Assembly: GCA_029582265.1 (NCBI GenBank)
Contig: CM055816.1
Coordinates: 35,552,891-35,616,890 of the forward strand
DNA from: Zoroaster sp. YZ-2022
Lineage: Eukaryota; Echinodermata; Asteroidea; Forcipulatida; Zoroasteridae
Direction of reading: 5' to 3'
Length of the DNA: 64,000 nt
Positions 11,951 to 22,062 of this stretch are shown here, piece by piece (position 1 is the first letter of the stretch; each line of letters opens with the position of its first letter). A model generated the notes under the pieces. It had not been told where the DNA came from. It saw only the letters and a program-made list of their open reading frames with translations, and made no database searches. Both the position numbers and the translations under genes were made by a program.

Positions 11951-12933
11951 TAGGTGGACTTTCCGTATCTCGAGGAATAATTTGTAATTCTTCTCTTACA
12001 AAACTACGAGCGGGGCCCGCGTCTAAATAATACAAGATTGGTTGACTCGCGGCTTTCGTCGTTTTAGATATTCTATAAATTGTTATACTCCATATAGGAT
12101 CGGTCGCGCGGCGTCTCGTATCTTTTTCAGCTTCACCGGGCGCGTATAAATACCTAACTAAACTGTTGTTTGGGATTCTTTTTTCGTTCTTTTTAACGCT
12201 TACGACTGGCGAGGCTGGATTTTGCTCAACAACTCGCAACTTGATCGCGTCTTTAGGTTTTAAATTAATGAGTCGCGTTGTTTCATTGTTTAACGCTTTT
12301 ACGACCGCCGGCAATCTTTTAACCCATTCTCTATTTCTCTCATTAGTCGCTATTTCTTTAGCGTATTGATGAGAAAATAATCTTTCGCTCAAAGTTCTAT
12401 TAAATCTCTCTACTATACCCTGCGCTCTATGATTACTGGCTTCGCTTCTTTGAATTTTTACATTATGTTTACTCATTAATACGTTTACGCTAGACATGAA
12501 TTATTTTCCGGGATCAACTTTTATAATTTTAGGCCAAGTTAACGAGCTACGTTTATAAATTTTTTCAAACGCGTTACCGACTTGAACAGCGGTTTTATCT
12601 GTTAACGGTTCCGCTTCTTTATACCTACTCGCTTCATCTACGACGGTCAACGCGTACTTGTACGTCTTTTTATTAACTGTGTCGTGCGGAAGAAACAATA
12701 AATCTGCTTGGTGAACCTCGTTCGGTTTTTCAAACTTGCTGTTTGAACTGGTTGGTCTTGGAATAAATTTAGGAAAGGGTAAATAAATTTGCCACAGCGC
12801 TTGCTTTTTTATCCACTGTCGAACTGTTTTTTTTATTTACCTTTGTTTCTTTAGCTAATTTATCAATTGCATCTAGACCTTTGTAGTATCCTTTCGGACT
12901 ATAATAAACGTTTTGTAGCTTTCTCTCATCCAT
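11940..12933 (-). pseudogene. INT: Polinton retroviral-type integrase, frameshift plus stop
   Basis: DDE integrase that inserts the element into host DNA. The ATG at 12933 opens a short N-terminal helical part; the frame then shifts by one base in or next to a T8 run (12827-12834). The next frame holds the catalytic core start (VHQADLLFL) and the second aspartate (KVDPG), then stops at TAA 12501-12503. The remainder continues in that frame with the catalytic glutamate in GIVERFNRTL and a C-terminal region that may bind DNA or chromatin. Expected full length is about 330 residues. The gene is convergent with POLB, as in many Polintons. Two lesions make this copy unlikely to supply integrase; the homopolymer shift could be a sequencing error, the TAA less easily. 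Confidence 0.9.
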
Positions 12934-12955
12934 TTTTAATATTTATAAATATATT

Positions 12956-13189
12956 TTATTCAGAATTCATAATATTGTTTGGTAAAATTCCCTGTTGAAC
13001 TAACCACATTTGCGTCATCGAACCCGCGGCAACGGTCGTAGTGAGTTTTAACCCGTCTTTTATATCTAATTTTCCTAAATCGGCAGGTTTTATTTTAAAT
13101 ATCTTTTCACCGAGCATGCTGTATAAAACGATTAAAAGAGTTACAACGGCGCTGTGATAAGCTGAATTGGCGATTCCTTTCGTGTCCAT
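12956..13189 (-). CDS. Small membrane protein of the Polinton (77 aa)
   Basis: Unrecognised function. The protein has a hydrophobic segment at about residues 13-30 (AVVTLLIVLYSMLG) and a second weakly hydrophobic stretch near the C-terminus containing MTQMWLVQQGIL. It lies 22 bp upstream of the integrase start on the same strand, within a compact block of minus-strand genes. Small hydrophobic proteins are common in Polintons and may be virion membrane or entry components, but that is inference. The frame is intact. Confidence 0.65.
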   Translation of the reverse strand: MDTKGIANSAYHSAVVTLLIVLYSMLGEKIFKIKPADLGKLDIKDGLKLTTTVAAGSMTQMWLVQQGILPNNIMNSE

Positions 13190-13229
13190 TGTTTTATATT
13201 AGTTAAATATAATAATTTTTTAGTTTTTG

Positions 13230-13637
13230 CTATTCCATTTTCAAAAAGTTGAGTTCTTTCGTTGAAAATGCAACTTTGCTATCTGGCTTTTCGTCAGAGA
13301 CGGGCTTTTCGTTAGTGACGGCGGGTTTACTTAAAAAGTAGTAAGCGCCTAAACCTCCAACGAACAAAGCAATAGCGATATAGTAGTAGTTGTTGGAGCT
13401 TGTTGTTTCGCTCGTTGATGTTTGTGGCGTTACGCTTTGCGTTAACGCGTGTTGAGTTTTAGTCGCACCTTTTTTTAATTCTTGTTTTTTCTTTTTATTA
13501 AGTTCGGCGAGTTTTTTACCGGCCGCGACTCTGTTTGGATTTTTTTCCTTTTTAGTCAGTGTTTTTGTTACCGGCAACGGTACAGCTGGTTTTGTCTCTA
13601 CAACTTGCGTCTGTTCCGGTTGTGCATTCGCTTCCAT
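13230..13637 (-). CDS. Basic protein with C-terminal membrane segment (135 aa)
   Basis: The N-terminal half is Pro/Thr-rich, then strongly basic with the run NPNRVAAGKKLAELNKKKKQ, then Ser/Thr-rich. Residues 83-104 (YYYIAIALFVGGLGAYYFL) form a single membrane span, followed by an acidic/Lys tail. A basic Arg-Val-x-Ala-Gly-Lys-x-Leu motif of this kind is, to my recollection, conserved in Polinton proteins; a DNA-binding or core-protein role is only a guess. Its 5' end overlaps the 3' end of the upstream gene (13552-14170) by 86 bp in another frame. Confidence 0.65.
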   Translation of the reverse strand: MEANAQPEQTQVVETKPAVPLPVTKTLTKKEKNPNRVAAGKKLAELNKKKKQELKKGATKTQHALTQSVTPQTSTSETTSSNNYYYIAIALFVGGLGAYYFLSKPAVTNEKPVSDEKPDSKVAFSTKELNFLKME

Positions 13638-14170
13638 CTCTTTTATTATCTATACAAGATTCTTCTTTTCTTTTTAAATGTTTTACCGTAATTAGAGTTG
13701 CACTGAGCGGCGCTACTAACATACCGTACTTGTAGTATATTTCGCACGCTACGGTACTAAGCATGCTCGAAATGAATGGATCTTTTTCTAAATCTGTAAT
13801 TAATTTACCTTCATTATCAATTTCAAAACTATAACCGTATAAATCAACGCGATTTAAACCCAGTCCTAATAATTTAACGTATAACGTTAGAATGGCACTA
13901 CCTAAACTTTGCGTTATATCACGACCCAATTTGGTTTCGTATTGCGTGTGTAATGCATCACGCTCTTCCGTAGATAATGACTCAATATCGTTAACGCTGT
14001 ACTCTTTACCGAAAAACACTTTTGGAGTCTCCTCCCGCTACAACCGATAAAAGACGTTTATCTCGTAGCTTTTGTTTTAACATCTGCGTGTCTTCGCTTA
14101 TATTAACATCTGCAGACGTAGAGTGTAACATAGATGGATTTTCGGATAATATTTTAGCAACTTCTTCCAT
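13552..14170 (-). pseudogene. Conserved-looking Polinton protein of about 205 codons, frameshifted
   Basis: Function not recognised. ATG at 14170 opens a helical N-terminal segment; about 46 codons later, near 14030, a one-base shift moves the frame to the one that runs to 13552. The second part is helical, with hydrophobic stretches at ILTLYVKLLGLGL and YGMLVAPLSATLI and a Cys-rich tail. The 155-residue open frame from 14019 has no ATG at its start (GTG), supporting the view that the true start is 14170. The shift lies in a G/A-rich stretch, not a long homopolymer. Confidence 0.6.
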
Positions 14171-14343
14171 TTATTAGTGTTTATAGAAGTGTTTATAGAA
14201 AAATTAGTAAAATTAACAAGTAATTACTAACGACCTATGGGTAATTGCTCAACGACCTATAGGTAATTGCTCACGACCTATGGGTAATTGCTCACGACCT
14301 ATGGGTAATTACTAACGACCTATGAGCAATTACTAACGACAAC
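14171..14343. promoter_or_regulatory. Intergenic region with ACGACCTATGGGTAATT tandem repeats
   Basis: Bases 14221-14341 hold about five and a half degenerate units of 21-23 bp, each with CGACCTATGGGTAATT and a CTC or ACT spacer. This is the only tandem array inside the Polinton gene blocks. It lies upstream of the minus-strand gene starting at 14170 and just after the ATPase stop. A role as binding sites for a factor or as an origin element is possible but unproven. Confidence 0.6.
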
Positions 14344-15009
14344 CTAGTCACGTATCTCATAACCGGTAGGTTGATCCGTTTTTAAAATCAATTTGCGGTG
14401 TAAAACGAGTTTTAGTTGCTCACGCGTTTGCTCTCGTAACTCAGCCGTTGGTATAACACCGTTTTCTCGAAGACAATTTTCAAACGAATCTCTATCTTTA
14501 CAATAAAACAAACACACCCATTTGAGTTGTTCTCTAAAATCTTTCAATACGCTATTATATTTTTGAGAAAGAATCCAACAGCTGTGTTTAACATGCCTAC
14601 CGCTAAAAGCTAATCGTATTAACGCATTCGTCTCATCTCGACAACAATTTTTATATCGCGAGTCTTTACTAGCGCTACAATCATCGATGATAAACAACGT
14701 TTCATATCCTTCGAGTATATTACTATATATTTCTATCGCTTTGTTTAACGCGTAATCTTTTAAATCGTCGACGAGCACTCGCTCGTCGTTCCAAATCCAT
14801 TTTCTATTTTGATAAGTTTCATTGTCACCGATAGTGGGACATAATATAACTATATATTCAAAATGTTTAAAATATTCTTTTTGTAACGAGTCTAAAACAA
14901 ATTCAGTTTTTCCGCATCCGGTTTGGCCGCAAATTAACGCGGCGTGTGGATATTTAGGTAACATTTTCTTTTTATAATAGTCGCTAATTTTAATAATCGA
15001 CGGATTCAA
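14344..15009 (-). CDS. ATP: A32-like genome-packaging ATPase
   Basis: FtsK/HerA-type P-loop ATPase that would pump DNA into the capsid. The Walker A is G28-QTGCGK-T35 and the Walker B is L105-FIIDDC-111. Downstream SWILSQKYN supplies the sensor-like polar residue region. At 221 residues it has the usual size for Polinton and A32 ATPases. Its ATG lies inside the end of the upstream capsid gene, with a 20-bp overlap, which suggests co-expression of capsid and packaging functions. The frame is intact with no unusual residues at the active site. Confidence 0.93.
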   Translation of the reverse strand: MNPSIIKISDYYKKKMLPKYPHAALICGQTGCGKTEFVLDSLQKEYFKHFEYIVILCPTIGDNETYQNRKWIWNDERVLVDDLKDYALNKAIEIYSNILEGYETLFIIDDCSASKDSRYKNCCRDETNALIRLAFSGRHVKHSCWILSQKYNSVLKDFREQLKWVCLFYCKDRDSFENCLRENGVIPTAELREQTREQLKLVLHRKLILKTDQPTGYEIRD

Positions 15010-16267
15010 AACGTCCGTTACTTATATTTAGTTGCGCGTCCATGATAATAAAAGTGTACATGTTTAGTTCACCCGCGGCTTCCGCTTCTTTTTCAATTTG
15101 AATGGTAATTCCTTCGGACAAGTTTTGCACTCGTCTTCCTCTTCCGTGTATTATATTGTCGGTGCTCGTTCTTAAATCTAAAAATAAACCGTATCGGTTT
15201 AATAAATAATCAGCTTGTTTAACGTTAGATAAATTTAAAGCTTGTACGACTTGTATAGCGTGTTGTTTGTTGGAATCACCGAAATATTTTGAAATCTCTT
15301 CCCAATGTTGATACCTTTTCATTCCGTGCGCGTAGAGTTGATTGGGAACGCCTTCGATCGTAATTGAAAGTTTATTTATTTTTGGATTATAACATTTATT
15401 GCTTTCTTTCGCGGTGGGTTCTCTGAATAAAAACAATATTCCTTTCATACTTTTTGCCGGGGTATTTAAATTTATATTCCACATTGTATCGCGTTTGTTT
15501 AACGGAGTCACGCTCTGTCTCAGTACGCGATCAAACAATATACTCAACCGGTTGCTGTATTGATTTTTAATCGTTCGAGCGAGTTCCGGCATATGAACGA
15601 CCTCAAATTCTAAAGAAATTCCGCTTATGATATATTTCAAGTTATCGTCGGTGCTTTTAATCACGCTAGAAAATTTATTAAACACGAGTTCGTAAGTCAA
15701 TCGATCTCCGATGCCCGACTGGTAGTAGGGTTGATGATCGGTCAACAATTCAAAATCGAGCGGAATGTAATACCTATTTTTATACGTATCCGCGATAGCT
15801 TTTTCTTTTCCTCCGTTACCCGCAGGAACCTTATCGCTAGCGTCTATTCTTAATTTAGTAACGTTTGCACCTTCGATTCCTTGATACGCTAAATTATCGC
15901 GTTGTGCAGTTGTTAACCATTCGTCTTTAAAACAATTGAATACGTCCGCATCGTCTAATGAAAATATTTCATTTCCTTCCATTTTAATAATTATATGTTT
16001 TACGATGGCTCTACCTATATTTTGTACCAACGTTCTAGTATCATCATCTGTCGAAACGAGTTCTATATTAAAAGCTAATTTAGCCGTATTCGGAACGATA
16101 ACGTCGTTCATTCCTAAATTTGGAAAACGAACCGTCAACAATTGATTTTCGGTAATTGTACTCGGATTATTTGTAATGACGACTTTTTGACGCAATCCTT
16201 TTATACCTCGAGGTTCTCTTATTCTTCTGTATGGATCCAACACATCTCCGTACGTATTATTAGCCAT
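14990..16267 (-). CDS. Probable major capsid protein (425 aa)
   Basis: Most likely the double jelly-roll major capsid protein. Supporting points are the length (about 425 residues, enough for two jelly rolls), the beta-rich sequence without membrane spans, and the position immediately before and overlapping the packaging ATPase. Family-like blocks include TLVQNIGRAIVKHI with a following DDADVFNCFKDEW, PYYQSGIGDRLTYELVFN in the middle, and LFLDLRTSTDNIIHG near the end. No cysteine protease or enzymatic motif is seen. Intact frame, ATG start at 16267, 46 bp from the divergent start at 16314, so the two genes probably share a promoter region. I cannot run a structure comparison; a different capsid role is the main alternative. 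Confidence 0.7.
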   Translation of the reverse strand: MANNTYGDVLDPYRRIREPRGIKGLRQKVVITNNPSTITENQLLTVRFPNLGMNDVIVPNTAKLAFNIELVSTDDDTRTLVQNIGRAIVKHIIIKMEGNEIFSLDDADVFNCFKDEWLTTAQRDNLAYQGIEGANVTKLRIDASDKVPAGNGGKEKAIADTYKNRYYIPLDFELLTDHQPYYQSGIGDRLTYELVFNKFSSVIKSTDDNLKYIISGISLEFEVVHMPELARTIKNQYSNRLSILFDRVLRQSVTPLNKRDTMWNINLNTPAKSMKGILFLFREPTAKESNKCYNPKINKLSITIEGVPNQLYAHGMKRYQHWEEISKYFGDSNKQHAIQVVQALNLSNVKQADYLLNRYGLFLDLRTSTDNIIHGRGRRVQNLSEGITIQIEKEAEAAGELNMYTFIIMDAQLNISNGRFESVDY

Positions 16268-16313
16268 ATTTTATAGTAGCAAATATAATAATTTTTATCT
16301 TTTTAAAAATAAA

Positions 16314-16757
16314 ATGGTATCTATAGCGATGATGGTCGGAGGCGCAGTAGTCAACGCGTTGGCGTTTACCGGTAGCAATTTTTTGTTTAGTAATTTACGT
16401 GGCAACGACGCTGAACAAGAACAAAAAAGACACGATTTAGCGATGGAACAACTTTCGAAAGCTAGAGACGAATTTAGTAAAAAGCGTTTAAAATATCTAG
16501 ATTATTTAAACGAAAAAATACCAAAAGAATCGAGCGCGGTAAGAACGTTCAATAGCATCGACGAAGCGATGAATGAATATTTTAACATCTCCGGTACTCG
16601 AATAAATTTACCCAAAGATTTATACGACGAACCACGACTGGAAGATTTTTACGTTCCTAGCGAAGATCAAAAAACGCGTGAAATTGCATTTATAGTGTTA
16701 GGCATGAGTCTAGTAGGTTACGCGAGTTATAAATTATTAAAAAAAGATAAAAAGTAA
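16314..16757 (+). CDS. Conserved Polinton membrane protein (147 aa)
   Basis: Unknown function. It has a hydrophobic N-terminus (residues 1-28, AMMVGGAVVNALAFTGSNFLF), a central charged helical region with HDLAMEQLSKARDEF that may form a coiled coil, and a second span near the C-terminus (IAFIVLGMSLVGYASYKLL) followed by a Lys-rich tail. Two-span topology with a long middle fits a virion membrane or scaffold-like protein, but this is inference. It is divergent from the capsid gene and lies 7 bp before the next plus-strand gene. Frame intact. Confidence 0.65.
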   Translation: MVSIAMMVGGAVVNALAFTGSNFLFSNLRGNDAEQEQKRHDLAMEQLSKARDEFSKKRLKYLDYLNEKIPKESSAVRTFNSIDEAMNEYFNISGTRINLPKDLYDEPRLEDFYVPSEDQKTREIAFIVLGMSLVGYASYKLLKKDKK

Positions 16758-16764
16758 TTATAAA

Positions 16765-18226
16765 ATGGCAGAAGGAGGACAAGAACTTATGCCACTGGAT
16801 CCGTTATTACAGCATCTTGATGATGAAGATGAAAATGACATTTACATGTATGAACAACAAAATGAATTAAGTAATGAAGATTATAATGCGTCTTTTAGAA
16901 GAGAACAAGAAAAAGAAGAAAGTTGAAACACATTAGAAAGATTACCCGATGCTATAATAACGGTAAGATCGTCAGATAGTCGGCGAGTTGATGAGTTTTA
17001 TAATATAGTAAAGGAACAAGGCTATATATTAAACTAAGTACCAGATTGGGAAAATTTTCAAGTAACAAAAGAGGGTATATTTTATAATGATGGTGGACAA
17101 AAAAAAGTCAGGTTGACGTATGCAAAACAAAACAAATATTTTCTTTCGTTCGATTCAATAGCCACTGAAGCAGGAAAAGCTGGCTATAGCCAGGTTAGAT
17201 TTATGAGAGAACAATTGGGTATAAAAGACTGGAATAGAGGGAAAAAAAGTTAAAATACAAGAAAATGTAGATGAAACTTTAAAAGAGCTAAAAAGTCCAT
17301 CAGTTAGAAAAAAAACAAGTCGAAAGTTACCAACACCACCATCATCACCTTTACCCCAAGAAGAACCGTTTTTCGACGCCAATGGTGATATTGAAATGAG
17401 TGATCTAAGAGGAAAAAAATTAGACGCGATTGAAGAATTTATTAATTTTTTCGCACAAAACGTAGAAACTCGAGATGAAAGAAATATACTCCGCGAATTA
17501 AGGGCTTACGCGGATCTTATGAAAACGGCGCAAGGACATAAATTAAAATTTGAAGTCGAATTATACACGCGTAACAAAGAATTAACCGAAATTAGAAATA
17601 GAATCACCAACAACGACGTAGGAGATGAAAATGCGATAGATCAACTACGTCAACGAGAACAAGAATTATTAGATGAAATTGATACGATTAAAAAAGAAAT
17701 TGCCAAGTTTGATTATAAGAGTAGTAGCCAACTCAATAGAATTAGAGAAACGTTATATAGAATAAAAAACATAGATGTTACGTTGGGTGAAAGAATTACA
17801 ACTTTATTTAGAGAACAAGGTATAACGATAGTCAGTATATTGACAGCTTTTAGTATGACTATCGCTTTTATCGTTAAAGCTGCCGTCAACACCGCGAGTT
17901 CAGTTTTACCTAAACCCACACCACCATCACCCAAACCCGCACCACCATCTCCAAAACCCACTCCACCAGAACCGAGTGGTGGTGTAAGCGAGTGGATACA
18001 AAAAACATTAAAACATCTAGCGAATGTATTATCTAAACTAGGAGCGAAAGCTTTAGCCGCTTTACCGGCTATTATAGGATCGATAGTAAGCTGGTTATTT
18101 AAAACAGCCTCTGGTGTTGTTACGTGGGCGGCGGAACATTTGTGGCTAGCTTTGACGGGAGTTGGGGTTTTAATTTTAACATATATATATGCAGAAAACG
18201 CTAAAATAACAATTCGTAAATCATAA
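16765..18226 (+). pseudogene. Large Polinton membrane-associated protein, two stops and a frameshift
   Basis: Reading from ATG 16765, an acidic N-terminal part runs to TGA 16924, continues in frame to TAA 17035, and continues to TAA 17251 just after an A7 run (17242-17248); the next frame is open from there through ATG 17396 to the stop at 18226. Total span is about 487 codons. The last 276 codons hold a long charged coiled-coil-like region (residues 1-140 of that part), a hydrophobic segment (VSILTAFSMTIAFIVKAA), a proline-rich linker of three PKP-type repeats and two C-terminal spans ending in Lys/Arg. The 17396 ATG may be only an internal methionine. Function is not recognised; the layout suggests a membrane-anchored virion protein. 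Its 3' end overlaps the convergent gene by 26 bp. Confidence 0.65.
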
Positions 18227-19519
18227 CGCCGAGTCCTGTTAAAACGGTAAAACCAATAATTAAAGCAGTTTTTTCTTCTTCATGGTTATCACTCGATTCT
18301 TCTAAAGGGGCAGATTCTTTCACAACCTCATCAAAGCTGTCTTTATGTTTAGCGACCAACGGCGTTGTTGATTGAAAAGGTAAAATAGGAGCAACAACGG
18401 GTTCTGAATTTGTATCTAAATTTGAACCTAGAGATAAATCGCCCGTCGCGATTAATATATTATTATTGTATCCCGCGTACGTACCTATTCGTAAATTCAT
18501 ATCGCTCGGCATCTGTATAAATTTTCTCCGAGGCAAAAGTTTAATTGAGAACGAGCGTATTGTAAAACATCTTGATATCGTTGAATACTAGATTACAAAT
18601 CAACTGGAGAATCAATCTCTGAATTTACTATATTTATAAATTCACGCTGAGCGTCTAAACCGACGCCGCTCGCGAGAAACGAACTTTTAACTCGCGCTTG
18701 AGCTCCAAATAACGCGTAAACATAAGTTCTTATAGAGTCGTTAATTCGTTCCGTGCCGATATCCGTAAAACCTCTAGACTCGTCGATTATAAATTTTGAC
18801 CAAGCGAGCTTCGTAGATGGAGATTGTAAAATGTAATCGATCGTATAAGTTGAAGGGTGATCTCCAAAACTCATTCTCGTAGCAGTTTTATAATAATCGT
18901 AATCGCTCACCTCGGTAGAGATTACGTTCAAATTACTTTTATCGTAGTTGTTTCCTGGTACTGGAATGTAGCCGTTATCGTAATAATAAGCAGTTCCCAA
19001 TCCGTTTGAATTTAAATCAACTAATTGTTTCCAATCGGAAACTTGCGAAAGGTGAAAGTCTTTACATAGTCTTTTATACGCGCTTACATCTATATTGTTC
19101 TCGAACGCGCTAAAATAATTTTGAAAAGACGCGGGACAGCTCATTTCTTTTAACAATCGTCTAATTTGATAATATACGTGAAATCTAAAAAAAACACGAA
19201 TCATTATATTCGAATGATTTAAATGTTGATAACTTACACCGCATCTCGTCGTAGCGCAATACGTTGAAAAATTTATTTGATTTTGATAAAATTTCATCGG
19301 GTTCGAATACCAATCATCAACAATGTTATCGCTATCAACGCGAGGCAACTTATAGTTGCTAAAAACATTATCAAAATGTGCGGTGAAAAAATCGTTTTCG
19401 TTGCCGTGTATTTTTAAACTCGTTAAATCGCTAGCGTTAAAATTAAAAGGCGCGTTAAAATTTCCAGATTGCTTGTACGGATACGTAAAATTACTCTTGA
19501 ATGCTAATGGAAACGTCAT
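18201..19519 (-). pseudogene. Polinton structural-type protein, premature stop and frameshift
   Basis: The first 308 codons from ATG 19519 are intact and rich in Tyr, Asn and Phe, with GLGTAYYYDNGYIPVPG and INDSIRTYVYALFGAQA blocks. They end at TAA 18595-18593, but the same frame continues for about 20 codons (QRYQDVLQYARSQLNF) before a one-base shift near 18540. The new frame runs on for about 111 codons with MPSDMNLRIGTYAGYNNN, an acidic stretch and a C-terminal membrane span (ALIIGFTVLTGLGVMIYELLF). There is no ATG between the parts, so I read this as one gene of about 438 codons broken twice. Function unknown; abundance of aromatic and Asn residues suits a capsid-associated protein. It is divergent from 19554 with 34 bp between starts. 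Confidence 0.6.
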
Positions 19520-19553
19520 TTATTATATAAAATTTATAAATTTTAATATTAAA

Positions 19554-20180
19554 ATGTTTCATACCGTTGAATTAGAAATTGAGAAAAATGGTGGAGAAAT
19601 TCAATTAGGTAACGTTATCGATAATCGTAAAGGTAGTCTCACGATATCATTACTTAGCGCAAATATTTGGGTAGGATATTACAATGTGCGTAAAAAGGAA
19701 AGAATAATCTATCGCACGACGGGTGAGCCAGACGACATCAAGTTTGTAGAACCGGGGCTTTACAATATTATCGAAATTATCGATATTATAACGAGACATC
19801 AACCTTGGATTACATTCACGATCAATAAAACAACGGGTGTCTTCTTGCTAAATTTAACTCAATCAAACAAGTCCGTTAAATTTACATCTGGGTTAGCTAA
19901 TTTACTCGATTTTAATCTTTTAAAAATTGTATACATTCATTGCGATCAAATTTCTACAACTGATAATTATTTTAATGGACAGCCTAGCACCGTCTTAAAC
20001 GTTTTTCCTTTGCAAGGTAAATCGTTTGGAGATAGTATGTATATGGAATATAATAGTCCATTGTTTAAAAAATTTAAAGTCGATACTTTTAACACATTGA
20101 GTTTTAAAATTAAAGATTCAAAAGCTAGAGATATAAATAATCACGGTTTCCCCGTTATTTTAAATCTAGAGATTGTATAA
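19554..20180 (+). CDS. Candidate minor capsid (penton-like) protein (208 aa)
   Basis: A beta-rich protein without membrane spans, about the size of a single jelly roll. Blocks include TISLLSANIWVGYYNV near the start and a closing FKIKDSKARDINNHGFPV that resembles the terminal strand of capsid-type proteins in related elements. The ATG at 19554 follows the AT-rich divergent region; an upstream in-frame extension to 19356 exists but overlaps the divergent gene and lacks support. The stop is 2 bp before the ATG of the tag-sharing gene at 20183, consistent with a structural cassette. Assignment as penton/minor capsid is inference from size, beta content and position. Confidence 0.5.
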   Translation: MFHTVELEIEKNGGEIQLGNVIDNRKGSLTISLLSANIWVGYYNVRKKERIIYRTTGEPDDIKFVEPGLYNIIEIIDIITRHQPWITFTINKTTGVFLLNLTQSNKSVKFTSGLANLLDFNLLKIVYIHCDQISTTDNYFNGQPSTVLNVFPLQGKSFGDSMYMEYNSPLFKKFKVDTFNTLSFKIKDSKARDINNHGFPVILNLEIV

Positions 20181-22062
20181 ATATGGCGAGTATTTACGGA
20201 CCGAGTCGAACGAGTGGTGTTGTTGATACTGCTGGAGCTACTGCTGGAGCTAGCGGTGAAATTTTACCAATATTGACTAGCGAAATTTACGAACATCACG
20301 GATATCTAAAGGCCCTGTCACACCATGGCGTATGGCCTGAACGTATGCCAACGTATGCGAAATATCGAAAATACGTTGGTGTACGTTGGTGTACGCTGAT
20401 ATAAGTTAGGGGTAAGTTGGGGATACGTCGTTTACGTTAAGAGCACGCTGTGATACGCTGTGAAAATTTGGAACACGTCGAGCCCGCGAAAAATTATTGA
20501 GCATGTTCAAAATTTCTCGGCGTACTCAACGTGTGCTTAATACGTTCTGCATAAGTTCCCGGTAAGTTCGTGGTACGTTAGACATACGTTGACATACGCT
20601 GACATACGTTAGAGGTACGTTACTCGTAAGTTGGTATACGTTGATGTACGTCGGCTGACGGAGAAACGTAAAGCCAACGTAGTGATAACGAGTTGATAAC
20701 GTATATGTGCCGTATGTCTAACCTATGCCTGACGTATCTCTAACGAGTCTCGACGTATTCTGACGTATCCACCTTATGCACAACTTATGCCTGGCGATCG
20801 TGTAACGTTTATAACGTGTTTCTACAGTACAGCTAGCGTATGTGCCGTACAGCTAGCGAGCATTCGGCGTTTTGGGAACTTATGGGGGGGTTTCATTATA
20901 TATATGGGTCCCTTGAGTAACTCATCCTCACTTCTTCATGGTCTGTCGTGCTGAACACATCAACCCATCATCGGTGGGAATGATGTGCTGTGAGATCGGC
21001 GCGGTATTTATACGTTCTACAGCGGCATAGGTAACGTGTTCGTTGTACGCCGAGGATACGCTGAGGATACGTCGAACACGGCAGACATACGCTACGAATA
21101 CGTTAAGCATACGTTGGTCATACGCTCGCATACGCTGTGATACGCTGTCATAAGTTTGTTATAAGTTAGTGATACGCTATCAATACGTTAGTCATACGCT
21201 AGTATACGTTCAATACGCTATGGATACGCTATGGATACGTCCATTCCAACACCAATGTCGACTTTTCCGATGCAATTAGTTGGGAAGTTGGACGTTCTTG
21301 GACTCTGACAATTTTCGAGCTATTTTTTGTATACGTCGGCATACGTTCAGGCCATACGCCATGGTGTGACAGGGCCTTTAACGTCCAAGAACGTCCAAGA
21401 ACGTCCAACTTCCCAACGAATTGCATCTGAAAAGTCGACATCGGTGTTGGAATGGACGTATCCATAGCGTATCCATAGCGTATTTAACGTATACATAGCG
21501 TATGACTAACGTATTGATAGCGTATCACTAACTTATAACAAACTTATGACAGCGTATCACAGCGTATGCGAGCGTATGACCAACGTATGCTTAACGTATT
21601 CGTAGCGTATGTCTGCCATGCTCTTTCTATGATGATGGGTTGATGATGGGTTGATGTGTTCAGCACGACAGACCATGAAGAAGTGAGGATGAGTTACTCA
21701 AGGGACCCATATATATACTCAAACCCCCCCATAAATTCCCAAAACGCCGAATGCTCGCTAGCTGTACGGCACATACGCTAGCTGTACTGTAGAAACACGT
21801 TATATACGTTACACGATCGCCAGGCATAAGTTGTGCATAAGGTGGATACGTCAGAATACGTCGAGACTCGTTGGAGATACGTCAGGCATAGGTTAGACAT
21901 ACGGCACATATACGTTATCAACTCGTTATCACTACGTTGGCTGTACGTTTCCCCGTCAGCCGACGTACATCAACGTATACCAACTTACGAGTAACGTACC
22001 TCTAACGTATGTCAGCGTATGTCAACGTATGTCTAACGTACCACGAACTTACCGGGAACTTA

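Noticed and set aside
13482..13691. Plus-strand frames inside the Polinton minus-strand block
   Set aside because: They overlap clear minus-strand genes and are rich in Phe/Leu as expected of antisense shadows.
14221..14341. CRISPR-like array
   Set aside because: Units are contiguous without unique spacers, in an animal genome; it is a plain tandem repeat.
20183..20404. Intact 73-codon gene beginning MASIYGPSR
   Set aside because: The last third is the end sequence of the inserted transposon; the same peptide (ALSHHGVWPERMPTY) appears at 21229-21465 and 23232-23438.
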